Of a DNA stretch of 64,000 bases, positions 1 to 9,031 are shown piece by piece. The notes under the pieces were generated by a model. That model was not told the DNA's origin. It did no database searches and was given only the letters and a program-made list of their open reading frames with translations. This DNA is from Mesorhizobium onobrychidis (GTDB taxonomy: Bacteria; Pseudomonadota; Alphaproteobacteria; Rhizobiales; Rhizobiaceae), in NCBI RefSeq assembly GCF_024707545.1, contig NZ_CP062229.1:806001-870000 (forward strand), given 5' to 3'. Both the position numbers and the translations under genes were made by a program. How positions within the stretch are numbered: the stretch's first letter is position 1; every line of letters starts with the position of its first letter.

Positions 1-827
1 TCGCCCGGCCTGATCTTGCGGCCGCTGGCTTCGTTGAACCACGGGTTGGTGCGCTGACCCGAAGTCAGCAGCCGGGTTTCGATGAACTCGCCGCCTTGCC
101 GGATCACCTCGTGATACATGATGGCGAACAGGTCGTTTTCGGACACACCGGGCTTGATCGCCTCGCGCACCGCGTAGACGGCGGCTTCGGCGCCGGCCAT
201 CGACACCTGCAGGCATTTTACTTCTTCGGGCGTCTTGACCGCGCGCACGGCGAGAATTTCACCCTGGCAATCCCGGACCTCGCAGCCGCGCTTTTCCAGC
301 GCCAGCGCCTGCAGATGGCCGCAGCGATCGAGCCCGAGCTTCATCGAGCCGCCGCCATGCGCCTTGAGCAGCTCGGCAATCTCGTCGGCGAAGGGACCTG
401 ATGTTTCGTCGTCGCGGCCCGACACCGAAGACCAGACCAGCTTGGACGGACGCGCCTCGTCGATCGTGTCGAGCACCATCGAGACATGATAGCTCTGCGG
501 ATATTCGAACAGCACGATCGGCCCTTCGGTCGGGATGAAGAAGTAGCGGGTCGAATTGCGCAGGAAGTAGCCGAACATGTTGCGCGAGCCGGTGGCGTAG
601 CGCTGGTTATAGGGATCGAACAGCACGACGGCGCCATAGCCGGCCTCGCGCATCCAGGCACGCAGCTTGGCAAGCCGCCCCTTGCGCAGCGCGTCCGCAT
701 CGATGAAGGACGGCTCGGTGTCGGACAGCCACATGCCGCCGGCCGGATCGGCCGTCGCCGGGTGGCGCATGCGGTCTTTGAAGTCGACGTCCTCGGTGCT
801 GTCGGGGTCGAACACGACAATGCTCAT
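1..827 (-). CDS. M24-family metallopeptidase, C-terminal part missing
   Basis: This gene runs off the left edge, so only the first 275 codons are visible. The start is an ATG at 827 with a strong AGGAGG ribosome site just upstream. The visible part has a creatinase-like N-terminal domain (motifs FDPYNQRYATG and YFFIPTEGP) and enters the pita-bread domain (GGEFIETRLLTSGQRTNPWF). The metal ligands lie beyond the window. As I recall the family, this pattern is nearest to the Xaa-Pro peptidase/creatinase branch that includes DddP (a DMSP lyase). The exact substrate is unknown. It has the same orientation as the AraC-type regulator at 1124-2101, with a repeat between them. Confidence 0.8.
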   Translation of the reverse strand, partial: MSIVVFDPDSTEDVDFKDRMRHPATADPAGGMWLSDTEPSFIDADALRKGRLAKLRAWMREAGYGAVVLFDPYNQRYATGSRNMFGYFLRNSTRYFFIPTEGPIVLFEYPQSYHVSMVLDTIDEARPSKLVWSSVSGRDDETSGPFADEIAELLKAHGGGSMKLGLDRCGHLQALALEKRGCEVRDCQGEILAVRAVKTPEEVKCLQVSMAGAEAAVYAVREAIKPGVSENDLFAIMYHEVIRQGGEFIETRLLTSGQRTNPWFNEASGRKIRPG

Positions 828-939
828 GGGTGCCTCCTGGAAGAAGCCCTGAACATAGCGGTGCGCCGCGATGAGCTTGTGCGGAACACCGCAGATGTTA
901 TGCGAAATACCGCTTGACGTCGTTGGGTAGCGCTCTACG

Positions 940-1099
940 GCGCCCCCCTCTGTCCTGCCGGACATCTCCCCCTCAAGGGGGGAGATTGGCTGTCATCGCC
1001 GCTTTCGTGAATTTCCACCGTCGCAGGAAGAGCAGAGCATCGAAGCTGCCAACCTCCCCCCTTGAGGGGGAGATGCCCGGTAGGGCAGAGGGGGGGCGC
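940..1099. repeat. Palindromic intergenic repeat, family A copy 1
   Basis: This is a roughly 160-bp imperfect palindrome. It opens with GCGCCCCCCTCTGTCCTGCC, passes a CTCCCCC...GGGGGAG stem, and closes with the inverse complement. Each arm carries a small GTCC-TGCC-GGAC-like hairpin. Related copies lie at 5421-5578, 15433-15605 and 31838-31989, with a half copy at 40800-40851. It resembles the RIME elements described in rhizobia. Confidence 0.85.
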
Positions 1100-1123
1100 T
1101 GTCCCGCCAACGTCCGAAAGGAC

Positions 1124-2101
1124 CTAATGCCTCCGCGCCACCTTCGGCGCATGGCCGTGCTCTTCCCTGAAAGCCCGGGCGAAGCTCGACATCGAGGCAA
1201 AGCCGCAGGCGAGCGCCACGTCGCGGACCATCAGCGTGGAATGGGCCAAGAGGTCGGCGGCGCGCTTCAGCCGCAGGCGGCGGTAATAGCCATTGGGCGA
1301 GATGCTGAGCTCGGAGCGGAAGTTTCGTTCGAGCTTGTCGGAGGAGACGCCGAGCTTTTCCGCCAGATCCGCCATGCCGAGCCGCTCCTCCACCGCATCC
1401 TCCATGATGGCGATGGCCGACAGCACCAGTTCGTTCTGGACGCCGGTGCGTAACCGCAGCGGCATCAGCTTGCGGTCGACGCTGGAGCGCAGCGGGCTGT
1501 GCACGAACCATTCGGCGACGCCGGCGGCAAGCTCCGCGCCATAGTCGTTGGTGATAATCTCCAGCATCATGTCGAGGCTGCCGACGCCGCCGGCCGAGGT
1601 GAAGCGCTTGCGGTCGATGACGTAGAGATCGCGCCTGAGCTCGATGTCCGGGAACGCCTCGGTGAAGGCCGCCTGGCTGGTCCAGTGCAAGGTGCAGGCA
1701 TGGCCGTCGAGCAAGCCGGCCCGCGCCAGAAAGAAGGCGGCGTCCGCCACCGCGCCGATATGGGCGCCGCCGCGCAGGCTCCTGCGGATCCAGCTCACGG
1801 CATCGTCGGCGACAAGATGATCGGCATCACCGCCCGAACAGACGACGATGCGGTCGACCTTCGGCGCATCGCCGGCAAAAAAGCCGGGCTGGATAACGAC
1901 GCCGTTCGAGGCCTCGACCGGGCCTTCGGCGGCGCCGACGATGATCCAGCGGTAGCAGTCCCGCTTCGCCAGCACATTCGCCGCACGCAACGGCTCGATG
2001 ACCGAACTGAACGCCATCATCGGAAAACCGGGGAAGACCAGCACCGCGAAGGTGAGCGGGGCGTCGTTTGCCGTCGGCTGGTCTCGCTCTCGAGTGGTCA
2101 T
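1124..2101 (-). CDS. GlxA-family transcriptional regulator (DJ-1/PfpI + AraC HTH)
   Basis: The protein has 325 residues from the ATG at 2101. Residues of about 15-190 form a DJ-1/PfpI (class I glutamine amidotransferase-like) domain ([29 protein letters not shown]). Residues of about 225-325 form an AraC-type double helix-turn-helix ([19 protein letters not shown] and [19 protein letters not shown]). Family members regulate catabolism of small nitrogen compounds such as arginine, choline and glycine betaine, but the ligand here is unknown. It sits upstream of and in the same orientation as the M24 peptidase, so it may control that gene. An in-frame start exists 14 codons upstream. I chose 2101 because it puts the conserved domain near the N-terminus. 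Confidence 0.88.
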   Translation of the reverse strand: MTTRERDQPTANDAPLTFAVLVFPGFPMMAFSSVIEPLRAANVLAKRDCYRWIIVGAAEGPVEASNGVVIQPGFFAGDAPKVDRIVVCSGGDADHLVADDAVSWIRRSLRGGAHIGAVADAAFFLARAGLLDGHACTLHWTSQAAFTEAFPDIELRRDLYVIDRKRFTSAGGVGSLDMMLEIITNDYGAELAAGVAEWFVHSPLRSSVDRKLMPLRLRTGVQNELVLSAIAIMEDAVEERLGMADLAEKLGVSSDKLERNFRSELSISPNGYYRRLRLKRAADLLAHSTLMVRDVALACGFASMSSFARAFREEHGHAPKVARRH

Positions 2102-2301
2102 GACTTCAACCGTGCCTGTGGGCAATTGCAGGGAAGGCCACAATTCCGCCGGATGCCACTCAGGTCAACGGCGGTGGGTCAGTTTGAAAATTCCATCGCG
2201 CCTAGGCGTTGTCGCCTATCTGGCCGAACTCCTAGACTAAATGCTTGCCGAGCATTGGAGATAGTGGTGGGGGCGCTGCGCGGCTCGTGCAAGCAGCGGA
2301 T

Positions 2302-2490
2302 TTAGGTAGCTACAATTAGCTTCATGACCTGTTTACGGTCTTCCGGCGACCATTGCTTCGGGTCTTCCCCATGAGCGAACGCGCCGTGAAGTTCGACATG
2401 CTTCATCACTTCCGCCTCGGTCTCTGCCGTGAACGTCGCTGGACAAGCCTCGTTTCCCGGATAGTTCCTGCAACGATACGAGTAAGCCAT
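2302..2490 (-). CDS. DUF1059 small conserved protein
   Basis: The protein has 62 residues. The pattern YRCRNYPGNEACPATF followed by an HVELHGAFAHGED segment is characteristic of DUF1059. These are short proteins of unknown function that keep two cysteines and a pair of histidines, which could suggest metal binding. The ATG start is at 2490. The gene stands alone between the GlxA-type regulator and the transsulfuration operon, all on the minus strand. Confidence 0.82.
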   Translation of the reverse strand: MAYSYRCRNYPGNEACPATFTAETEAEVMKHVELHGAFAHGEDPKQWSPEDRKQVMKLIVAT

Positions 2491-2618
2491 GACTTTCCCT
2501 CCCAGGTTGCCCCGATAGCAAAGCGAGGGTACGTCGCCTTTGTCAATTCACAGTTGGATGCGCCAGTCAGCCGGGAAATTTCAAACCGACGCCACTATCC
2601 AACAGGGCACGCCCCCCT

Positions 2619-3800
2619 TCAACTCGCCAGCGCCTGATCCAAATCCGCGATCAAATCGTCGCCATCCTCGATCCCAGCCGACAACCGCACCAGCGAATCC
2701 GAAATCCCGATCTCAGCCCGCTTTCCCGCCGGGATCGAGCCATGCGTCATCAGCGCCGGGTGCTCGATCAGGCTTTCGACGCCGCCGAGGCTTTCGGCCA
2801 GGGTGAACAGTTGCGTGTGTTCGAGGAAGCGTTTGGTGCCGGCGAGGTCGCGGTCGAGCTCGACCGTGATCATGCCGCCGAAGGCATGCATCTGCCGCCC
2901 GGCGATGGCGTGCTGCGGGTGGCTGGGAAGACCAGGATAGATGACGCGGCGGATGTCGGGGCGGCTTTCCAGCCAGTGCGCGATCTTCTGGCCGTTCGAG
3001 GAATGGCGCTCCATCCTCAGCGCCAGCGTCTTGAGGCCGCGCAGCGCCAGGAAACTATCGAACGGCCCTGATATGGCGCCGATGGCGTTCTGCAGGAATT
3101 TCAGGCGGTCGGCGAGATCCTTGTTGTCGCCGACCACGGCGACGCCGCCGACCATGTCGGAATGGCCGTTGAGGTATTTCGTCGTCGAGTGGACTGATAT
3201 GTCGATGCCGAGCTCCAGCGGCCGCTGCAGATAGGGGCTGCAGAAGGTGTTGTCGGCAACCGAGAGCACGCCTTTGCGCCTGGCCAGTGCGGCGACGGCT
3301 TCGAGATCGACGACACGCAGCAGCGGGTTGGTTGGCGTCTCGACCCAGAGCATTTTGGTTTCCGGGCGGATCGCCGCCTCGACCGCGGCCAGATCGGTGA
3401 AGTCGACGAAGTCGACCTGCAGGTTGGCCGAGCGCTTGCGCACCCGCTCCAGCAGCCGGAAGGTGCCGCCATAGATGTCGTCGGTGGCGACGACATGGGC
3501 GCCGGAATCGAGCAGTTCGAAAATGGTGGCGATCGCCGCCAGCCCCGAAGCGAAGGCGAAGGCGGCTGCGCCGCTTTCGAGATCGGCCACCGCGCGCTCG
3601 AAGGCGAAGCGGGTCGGGTTCTGGCTGCGGGCGTATTCAAATCCCTTGTGCACGCCCGGGCTCTGCTGGCCATAGGTCGAGGTCGCATAGATCGGCACCA
3701 TCACCGCGCCCGTCGTCGGGTCGTGGCTCTGGCCGCCATGGATCGTGCGCGTCGAGAAGGCCAGACGGTTCCTGCCCGATAGGGTTTCTCTTACGGTCAT
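2619..3800 (-). CDS. Cystathionine gamma-lyase (Cys/Met metabolism PLP enzyme)
   Basis: The protein has 393 residues, the normal length for the Cys/Met metabolism PLP-dependent family. The Schiff-base lysine is K208 in HSTTKYLNGHSDMVGG. The residues that bind the PLP phosphate and ring are visible in FASGLAA and VADNTF. Its ATG overlaps the stop codon of the upstream cystathionine beta-synthase by four bases (ATGA), so the two are translationally coupled. Together they would convert homocysteine plus serine to cysteine by reverse transsulfuration. Sequence alone does not fully separate gamma-lyase from gamma-synthase. The pairing with a beta-synthase favours the lyase. Confidence 0.88.
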   Translation of the reverse strand: MTVRETLSGRNRLAFSTRTIHGGQSHDPTTGAVMVPIYATSTYGQQSPGVHKGFEYARSQNPTRFAFERAVADLESGAAAFAFASGLAAIATIFELLDSGAHVVATDDIYGGTFRLLERVRKRSANLQVDFVDFTDLAAVEAAIRPETKMLWVETPTNPLLRVVDLEAVAALARRKGVLSVADNTFCSPYLQRPLELGIDISVHSTTKYLNGHSDMVGGVAVVGDNKDLADRLKFLQNAIGAISGPFDSFLALRGLKTLALRMERHSSNGQKIAHWLESRPDIRRVIYPGLPSHPQHAIAGRQMHAFGGMITVELDRDLAGTKRFLEHTQLFTLAESLGGVESLIEHPALMTHGSIPAGKRAEIGISDSLVRLSAGIEDGDDLIADLDQALAS

Positions 3801-5236
3801 CGGGCGCGCCTCAGATGGTTGATCAGGTCGATGCGGGTTATCAGGCCGATGAATTCGTCGCCATCGAAGACGATGGCGACTTCGTTGCGGTCGAACACCG
3901 GCAGCAGCGCGTCCAGCGTCTGGCTGGCCTGCAGCGTGTGCAAATTGGAAGTCATCGCCGTGCGCACCGGGGCCTTGAAGCGGTCCCAGCGGCTGTCATA
4001 GGGGCCTTCCACGTGGGCGAGGATATCGCTTTCGTCAACGATGCCGACCAGCTTGCCGTCGTCCAGCACCGGCAGTTGCGAGACATCCGAACGGCGCATG
4101 CGGCCATAGGCGTTGAGCAGGCTTTCGTCCGGGCCGACAGACACGATGTCGCCGGTGCGGAGCGTGCGCATCACCAGATCGCGCAGATCGCCATGCTGCT
4201 CCTGCTCGGCCAAGCCTTGCTCGGCCAGCCAGAAGTCGTCGAATACTTTCGACAGGTACTTGTTGCCGCTGTCGCAGACGAAGGTGACGACGCGTTTCGG
4301 CACGGTCTGCTCGCGGCAATAGCGAAGGGCGGTCGAAAGGAGCGTGCCGGACGACGAGCCGGCGAGGATGCCTTCCCGCGAAAGCAGGTCGCGCACGGCC
4401 AGCATGCTCTGCTTGTCGGTGATGGAGTAGGCCTTCTTGACCAGCGACAGATCGGCATTGGGCGGGACGAAATCCTCGCCGATGCCTTCCACGGTCCAGC
4501 TTCCGGCCTCTATCATCTTGCCGGTCTTGATCAAGGGCGCCAGCACCGAGCCGACCGGATCGGCGAGAATCATCTCGGTCTTCGGCGAGACATCAGCGAA
4601 ATAGCGGCCAAGCCCGGTCAGCGTGCCGCCCGAACCGACGCCGACGACCACCGCGTCGACGTCGCCATCAAGCTGTTGAAAGATTTCCGGACCGGTCGTG
4701 GTTTCATGGGCCAGCGGGTTGGCCGGATTGGCGAACTGATTGGCATAGAAGGCGCCGGGCAGCTCGGCGGCGATCTTCTCGGCCATGTCCTGGTAGTATT
4801 CGGCGTGGCCCTTGCCGACATCGGAACGCGTCATGCGCACTTCTGCGCCGAGCGCGCGCAGATGCTGGATCTTTTCGCGCGACATCTTGTCGGGCACGAC
4901 GAGAATGATGCGGTAGCCCTTGGGGATGCCGACCTGGGCGAGGCCAAGACCGGTGTTGCCGGCGGTCGCCTCGACGATCGTGCCGCCGCGCTTCAGCTTG
5001 CCCTGTTCTTCGGCGGCGGCAATCATCGATAGCGCAATGCGGTCCTTGATCGAGCCGCCGGGATTCTGGCTTTCGAGCTTGATGAACAGCCGGCACTTAC
5101 CGATGTCGAATTTTGTCAGCTCGACGACCGGCGTCTGCCCGATCAGGTCGAGAACCGATGCATAGGGCGGACGCAGGCGGGACCTTGCACTATCGGAGGG
5201 GGCGATCTCGGGTGCGGCGATCTTGGGCTTGCTCAT
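3797..5236 (-). CDS. Cystathionine beta-synthase
   Basis: The protein has 479 residues from the ATG at 5236 (MSKPKIAAPE). Residues of about 25-340 form the fold-type II PLP domain. The lysine is K64 in NPGGSIKDRI, and the substrate-binding loop EATAGNTGLG and the glycine-rich GVGSGGTLTG loop are present. Residues of about 350-479 contain two tandem CBS motifs (DIVSVGPDESLLNAYGRM and MTSNLHTLQASQTLDALL), as in eukaryotic-type cystathionine beta-synthase and unlike CysK. An upstream in-frame extension of 62 codons is open but lacks family similarity. It is the first gene of a two-gene operon with the gamma-lyase. An inverted repeat lies about 50-90 bp upstream. Confidence 0.9.
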   Translation of the reverse strand: MSKPKIAAPEIAPSDSARSRLRPPYASVLDLIGQTPVVELTKFDIGKCRLFIKLESQNPGGSIKDRIALSMIAAAEEQGKLKRGGTIVEATAGNTGLGLAQVGIPKGYRIILVVPDKMSREKIQHLRALGAEVRMTRSDVGKGHAEYYQDMAEKIAAELPGAFYANQFANPANPLAHETTTGPEIFQQLDGDVDAVVVGVGSGGTLTGLGRYFADVSPKTEMILADPVGSVLAPLIKTGKMIEAGSWTVEGIGEDFVPPNADLSLVKKAYSITDKQSMLAVRDLLSREGILAGSSSGTLLSTALRYCREQTVPKRVVTFVCDSGNKYLSKVFDDFWLAEQGLAEQEQHGDLRDLVMRTLRTGDIVSVGPDESLLNAYGRMRRSDVSQLPVLDDGKLVGIVDESDILAHVEGPYDSRWDRFKAPVRTAMTSNLHTLQASQTLDALLPVFDRNEVAIVFDGDEFIGLITRIDLINHLRRAR

Positions 5237-5282
5237 ATCAGATGCTCCATGGTCAAGCGACCGCCTTGGGCAGGCTGTCAGC

Positions 5283-5323
5283 CTATCTTCTTTTCCAGCC
5301 GTTTGCAGTCTGAAAGAAGATAG
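5283..5323 (-). promoter_or_regulatory. Inverted repeat upstream of the transsulfuration operon
   Basis: CTATCTTCTTTTC at 5283-5295 is the inverse of GAAAGAAGATAG at 5312-5323, apart from one bulged T. The arms are separated by 16 bp. It lies 47 bp upstream of the cystathionine beta-synthase start and could be an operator or a leader hairpin. It matches no riboswitch that I recognise. Confidence 0.45.
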
Positions 5324-5420
5324 ATCGTGCCAATCCATTGGCCAGTCGGGGAATGGGATTCCAGTTGTTCGGCCGTAGGGCCGCTCCGTCACGCTAATCA
5401 CGATAAGGCCGCGGGACAGC

Positions 5421-5578
5421 ACCCCCCCTCTGTCCTGCCGGACATCTCCCCCTCAAGGGGGGAGATCGGATCTCACATCGGCTTTCGCCAATCTCCAACG
5501 TTGACGAGACGTGGGGCGTTGAAAACTGCCAATCTCCCCCCTTGAGGGGGAGATGTCCGGCAGGCCAGACGGGGGCGC
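5421..5578. repeat. Palindromic intergenic repeat, family A copy 2
   Basis: It has the same architecture as the copy at 940-1099, with the CCTCTGTCCTGCCGGACATC arm at 5427-5446 and its inverse near 5550-5577. It fills most of the 371-bp gap between the cystathionine beta-synthase start and the end of the FAD-binding protein gene. Confidence 0.85.
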
Positions 5579-5607
5579 CGTAGAGCGCCGACCTCACCAG
5601 TCATATC

Positions 5608-6957
5608 CTAACCCAGCAGCCGCCGGCTCAGCCGCGCGCACTGGATGCGAATATCGGGAATGGCGTCGATCTCGAAGAAGGTGCCGCGCGTCAGCGGCCC
5701 GACCGCTAGGATCTTGGCCGATGCGGTACCGTCGCTGGCGATGACCTCGCAACTGTCTGATACGTCGAGGCCAAGGCGCAGCGGGTCCGGCCGGGCCAGC
5801 CCGCGGTCGACCAGCGACCGCACCACGCTGTTCGAGGTGGTCGAGATGTCCCTGGCGATGCCGGTGCAATCGTAGATGCGGGCGACTTCGAACGTCTCGA
5901 TGTTTTGCGTGTGCCGCGACTGGACCTGCACGGTGAATTCGTCGCCCGCCTTGATGCCGACGACACGCCCGGCGGCAAGCCGGATGCGGCCCGATTGAAC
6001 CGCTTCGGTGACGCGGCCATAGACTTCCGGCGCCATGCGATGGCGGTGGATGTCCCACCACGCCTTGGTATGCTCGACAAAACGGCGCTTGGCCGAAGAC
6101 GGCCAGTTCTGCCAGATCTTCTGGTTGAACGGCCTGAGACCGTCGACGACGTCGCGCCAGTCGATGCCGGCCTTCTGGTTTTCCCGGATCAAGTCACGGA
6201 ACCAGCCGACAAAATAGGAAAGCTGGGTGCCGAGCGGAATGTCGGCGACGTCGAGCTTGATCGGATTGCCCTTGCGGTGCGGCGAAGGCAGCAGGCCGCG
6301 CCGCGACACCGCAACGATCTCGCCGCGATGACCGCGCTGTTCGAGCGACAGGAAGGCATCGACCATGCTCAAGCCGGTGCCCAGCACCAGGACTCGGGCT
6401 TCGGGGTCCAGCGCGGTGTCGGCCTCCGATCCCATCCTGATCGCGTGGCCCTGGCCGGCGCCCGGCTCCTCGTCATGCCCGGTCGCCAGCACGGCAAGGT
6501 GGGCGACGACGCTGGTGCCGTTGGCCAGCGCCACCTCGACCCCGGACGCGGTCGGCGAGATCGACAGGCTCTCCTCGCGGATCAGGCGAAGACGCCCCGT
6601 CTCGCGGGCCTCGAGTTCGTCCAGCAGTTCCTTCAGATAGCGGGCATAGACACTGCGCGGTGCGTAGACCGGCGCCTGCTCTACGGTAGCTAGGCGGCGC
6701 TCAAGCAGCCAGCGCCAGAAATTGCCGGGATCGTCGGCATAGGCGCTCATGCCGGCCGCGCTGACATTCAGCACATGCGCCGACAGCAGCGTGGAATAGG
6801 CGATGCCCTGTCCGAAATGCGGACGCTTTTCGATCAGCGTGACGCGGAGATCGGGATTGGGCGACTTCAGGAGATGCGCGGCAAGGACGACGCCGCTGGC
6901 GCCGCCGCCGACGATAACGATCGAATTCGGGACGATCGAATTTGCGCGGCCGGTCAT
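5608..6957 (-). CDS. FAD/NAD(P)-binding protein (NAD_binding_9 type)
   Basis: The protein has 449 residues. The N-terminal dinucleotide-binding motif IVIVGGGASGVVLAAHLL (residues of about 12-29) is followed by an FAD-binding pattern (FGQGIAYSTL...HVLNVSAAGMSAYADDPGNFWRWL) typical of the FAD-NAD(P)-binding family PF13454. A second glycine-rich segment is LVLGTGLSMVDAFLSL. The substrate is unknown; characterised relatives are few. The gene lies 37 bp downstream of an Rrf2-family regulator in the same orientation, so the two probably form one transcript and the enzyme may respond to redox or iron-sulfur status. Confidence 0.82.
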   Translation of the reverse strand: MTGRANSIVPNSIVIVGGGASGVVLAAHLLKSPNPDLRVTLIEKRPHFGQGIAYSTLLSAHVLNVSAAGMSAYADDPGNFWRWLLERRLATVEQAPVYAPRSVYARYLKELLDELEARETGRLRLIREESLSISPTASGVEVALANGTSVVAHLAVLATGHDEEPGAGQGHAIRMGSEADTALDPEARVLVLGTGLSMVDAFLSLEQRGHRGEIVAVSRRGLLPSPHRKGNPIKLDVADIPLGTQLSYFVGWFRDLIRENQKAGIDWRDVVDGLRPFNQKIWQNWPSSAKRRFVEHTKAWWDIHRHRMAPEVYGRVTEAVQSGRIRLAAGRVVGIKAGDEFTVQVQSRHTQNIETFEVARIYDCTGIARDISTTSNSVVRSLVDRGLARPDPLRLGLDVSDSCEVIASDGTASAKILAVGPLTRGTFFEIDAIPDIRIQCARLSRRLLG

Positions 6958-6994
6958 GCGCGCACCAATTGCCTTAGGAGCCGTCGGTTCCGGC

Positions 6995-7447
6995 TCAGGC
7001 CTGGATTTTCAACGCAGCCGAAAGGTCGTCGTCGCCGGCGATATCGCGCATCTCGGCGAGGCTGCGCTGATCCAGCACCTCGGCGATCGCTTGCCGGACC
7101 TCCAGCATCAGATGTCGGACTTGGCATGTCGCCTCGTTGCAGTCTTCACAGCGCTGATACCGGGTGCGGCTGGCGCAGGGAATGGGGGCAAGCGGCCCGT
7201 CGAGCACGCGCACGACGTGGCCGATCTTGATTTCATCCGCCGGCCGCGCCAGGCGATAACCGCCCTCCTTGCCCTTGCGGCTCTGGACAAAACCGGCATT
7301 GCGCAGCTCGACCAGGATGGCATCGAGAAATTTCTTCGGGATGTTGTTTCCGGTGGCGATATCGCCAACGAAGGCGAGCTGTCCAACCGGCAGCCGCGCG
7401 AGATGGACGAGCGCCTTGAGGCCGTACTTGCCCTTTTTCGTGAGCAT
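6995..7447 (-). CDS. Rrf2-family transcriptional regulator
   Basis: The protein has 150 residues from the ATG at 7447 (MLTKKGKYGLKALVHLA). The winged-helix Rrf2 domain covers residues of about 1-85 (KKFLDAILVELRNAGFVQSRKGKEGGYRL). Cysteines C91, C100, C103 and C108 form a cluster like the iron-sulfur ligands of IscR, RirA or NsrR, so it probably senses Fe-S status, iron or NO. RirA itself has a shorter, different spacing as I recall it, so I do not assign that name. It appears to be co-transcribed with the FAD-binding protein downstream. Confidence 0.88.
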   Translation of the reverse strand: MLTKKGKYGLKALVHLARLPVGQLAFVGDIATGNNIPKKFLDAILVELRNAGFVQSRKGKEGGYRLARPADEIKIGHVVRVLDGPLAPIPCASRTRYQRCEDCNEATCQVRHLMLEVRQAIAEVLDQRSLAEMRDIAGDDDLSAALKIQA

Positions 7448-7958
7448 AGACCGAACGTTTCTCTGTTGTGCGATGGCGCAGGGCCACCGGTTGTGAAACG
7501 CCTGGCGTGCGTCCCCACCGCGTCCAAGCTTACATGACACATAAATTTTAGTGACATGATATACAAGCCGAGCACCGTTGATTTTGCTTCGTTTTCAAGC
7601 GGCTGCGGCCATTTTGACTGGCGTTGTGCCCTTGAGGGCACATCCGCCAATGAGGCAGCCAGCGCGCCCGACATTGAAGATCTAGGCGTGTTGCGGGCGA
7701 TCGCCGCGATAGGGACGTCGTCCATCGTCCTCTCCAATTTCTTCAATGTCGATAAGGTTACTATACTTAGCCCCGAATACAGGGGACCAGTTTTCAAATC
7801 CCCAGCCATCCGCAGCATGGATTTGCCGAAAGAGGCCGCAAAACGAGAAACGCTTGTTTGCAGCGGGCCGTGCCTTCGCCGGGCACTCGAAGTCCGGCCA
7901 AGCGCTGACGATTGCTGTACCCGGCCCGAATCAGCGCCTGCCCGTCCCGATGTGACTC
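7448..7958. other. Gap with candidate Rrf2 operator, otherwise no gene
   Basis: This 511-bp gap holds no convincing gene. At 7533-7558 there is an imperfect inverted repeat, CATGACAC-N10-GTGACATG, with an AT-rich centre. It lies about 90 bp upstream of the Rrf2 start and could be its operator or promoter. An ATG at 7725 on the minus strand has a fair ribosome site, but its reading frame runs into the Rrf2 gene and shows no family similarity. The rest shows no recognisable signal. Confidence 0.4.
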
Positions 7959-8141
7959 TCAGCCGCGCGGGTTCGCCCATACCAGTCCGGCCAGGCCGAC
8001 CAGAGCAGTGACGATACCGACATAGAGCCATTGCGACTGGCCGGTCATGAAGCTGCCGCCGACGAGGCCGATGCCTTGCAGCGACCACAGCGCACCGATG
8101 GTGAGCACAATTAGTGCCAGCAGATTCTTGATCAATCTCAT
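7959..8141 (-). CDS. Small two-helix membrane protein
   Basis: The protein has 60 residues. Two hydrophobic helices (LIKNLLALIVLTIGALWSL and WLYVGIVTALVGLAGLVW) are joined by a short loop, GGSFMTGQSQ. Small proteins with this GGSFMTGQSQW motif recur in Rhizobiales as I recall, without known function. It has an ATG start and stands alone. Confidence 0.72.
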   Translation of the reverse strand: MRLIKNLLALIVLTIGALWSLQGIGLVGGSFMTGQSQWLYVGIVTALVGLAGLVWANPRG

Positions 8142-8446
8142 CGCCGGAATTTCCTTCCTAAGTCGATCGTCAATTCAGCCATGACCGCGATGACAAAGCG
8201 AAAGGAAGCGACCCGATCGCTCTCACATCTACTTGCATGATAAGGCCGGTTCTTGCCGGCAACACCCGGGTGCGGGTGCGAAGACCACCAGACATACATC
8301 GGTACAATCTCAACATTCCCTGACAGACTGTTTCCCGCCGACTCCAAACGTGTACAGTAGTCATGGAACCGCCAGACGACTGCCGCATTTCGTGCCACAT
8401 TCGATCCGTAACGGCCGGGTCTGTCAAACGGAGCCATTTGCCGCAG
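8142..8446. other. Gap upstream of the RlpA-like gene
   Basis: This 305-bp gap separates the small membrane protein from the RlpA-like gene. The two are divergent, so promoters of both should lie here. A GCCGG-TTCTT-GCCGGC hairpin near 8250 is the only structure I see. No gene is supported. Confidence 0.4.
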
Positions 8447-8800
8447 ATGAAGAAACCAAACCAGACCGCGCTTGTCGCGGTGACGATCGCGGCTGGCCTG
8501 ATGGTCGCCGCATCCCCTGCCGCCGCTCAATGCGGCCGCGCCTCCTGGTACGCGCTGCACTCGAAGACCGCTTCCGGCGAGCGGATGAACCCGTCGGCGC
8601 TGACCGCCGCGCACCGCACCTTGCCTTTTGGCACAAAGCTGAAGGTCACCAATCGCAACAACGGCCGCAGCGTCGTCGTGCGCATCAACGACCGCGGCCC
8701 GTTCATTAGAGGTCGCGTGATCGACCTGTCGAAGGGCGCCGCCAGACGGCTCGGCTTCATCAGTTCGGGCCATACCGCTGTGTGCACCGACCGCGTGTGA
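8447..8800 (+). CDS. rlpA: RlpA-like (septal ring) exported protein
   Basis: The protein has 117 residues from the ATG at 8447. An N-terminal signal peptide ([18 protein letters not shown], cleavage after SPAAAQ) is followed by a minimal double-psi beta-barrel domain. That domain has the family motifs [30 protein letters not shown] and [17 protein letters not shown]. Full-length RlpA enzymes cleave peptidoglycan strands that lack stem peptides and carry a SPOR domain. This short form has no SPOR domain, so it is an RlpA-like protein whose septal targeting is not shown. Confidence 0.87.
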   Translation: MKKPNQTALVAVTIAAGLMVAASPAAAQCGRASWYALHSKTASGERMNPSALTAAHRTLPFGTKLKVTNRNNGRSVVVRINDRGPFIRGRVIDLSKGAARRLGFISSGHTAVCTDRV

Positions 8801-9031
8801 TGCCACGCGTCTGAGATTATGCTGTAGCGATTGCCCGTTGCCGGCCCTTCGCAGTCGCACAATAAGCCGGCTCCGCCGTTCAAAGCCGATTCTCAACGCC
8901 TTAGACGAAAGTATCAGCATAAATCACTTCACTTGACGTATTGCATCGCAGCAGTTTGTTGTTACCCTTCCCGCGAGAGATTCAAGGCTCGGCGCTGCGT
9001 CGTCCCTTCGGTCGCAGCAGCGGGGTTGTCG

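Noticed and set aside
5237..5330. SAM-II or related riboswitch before the transsulfuration operon
   Set aside because: There is an inverted repeat but not the conserved pseudoknot core of SAM-II as I know it.
7108..7725. Minus-strand frame starting ATG at 7725 with a GGAGAGG ribosome site
   Set aside because: It runs through the Rrf2 gene in another phase, ends inside it, and has no family similarity; the ribosome site is probably chance.
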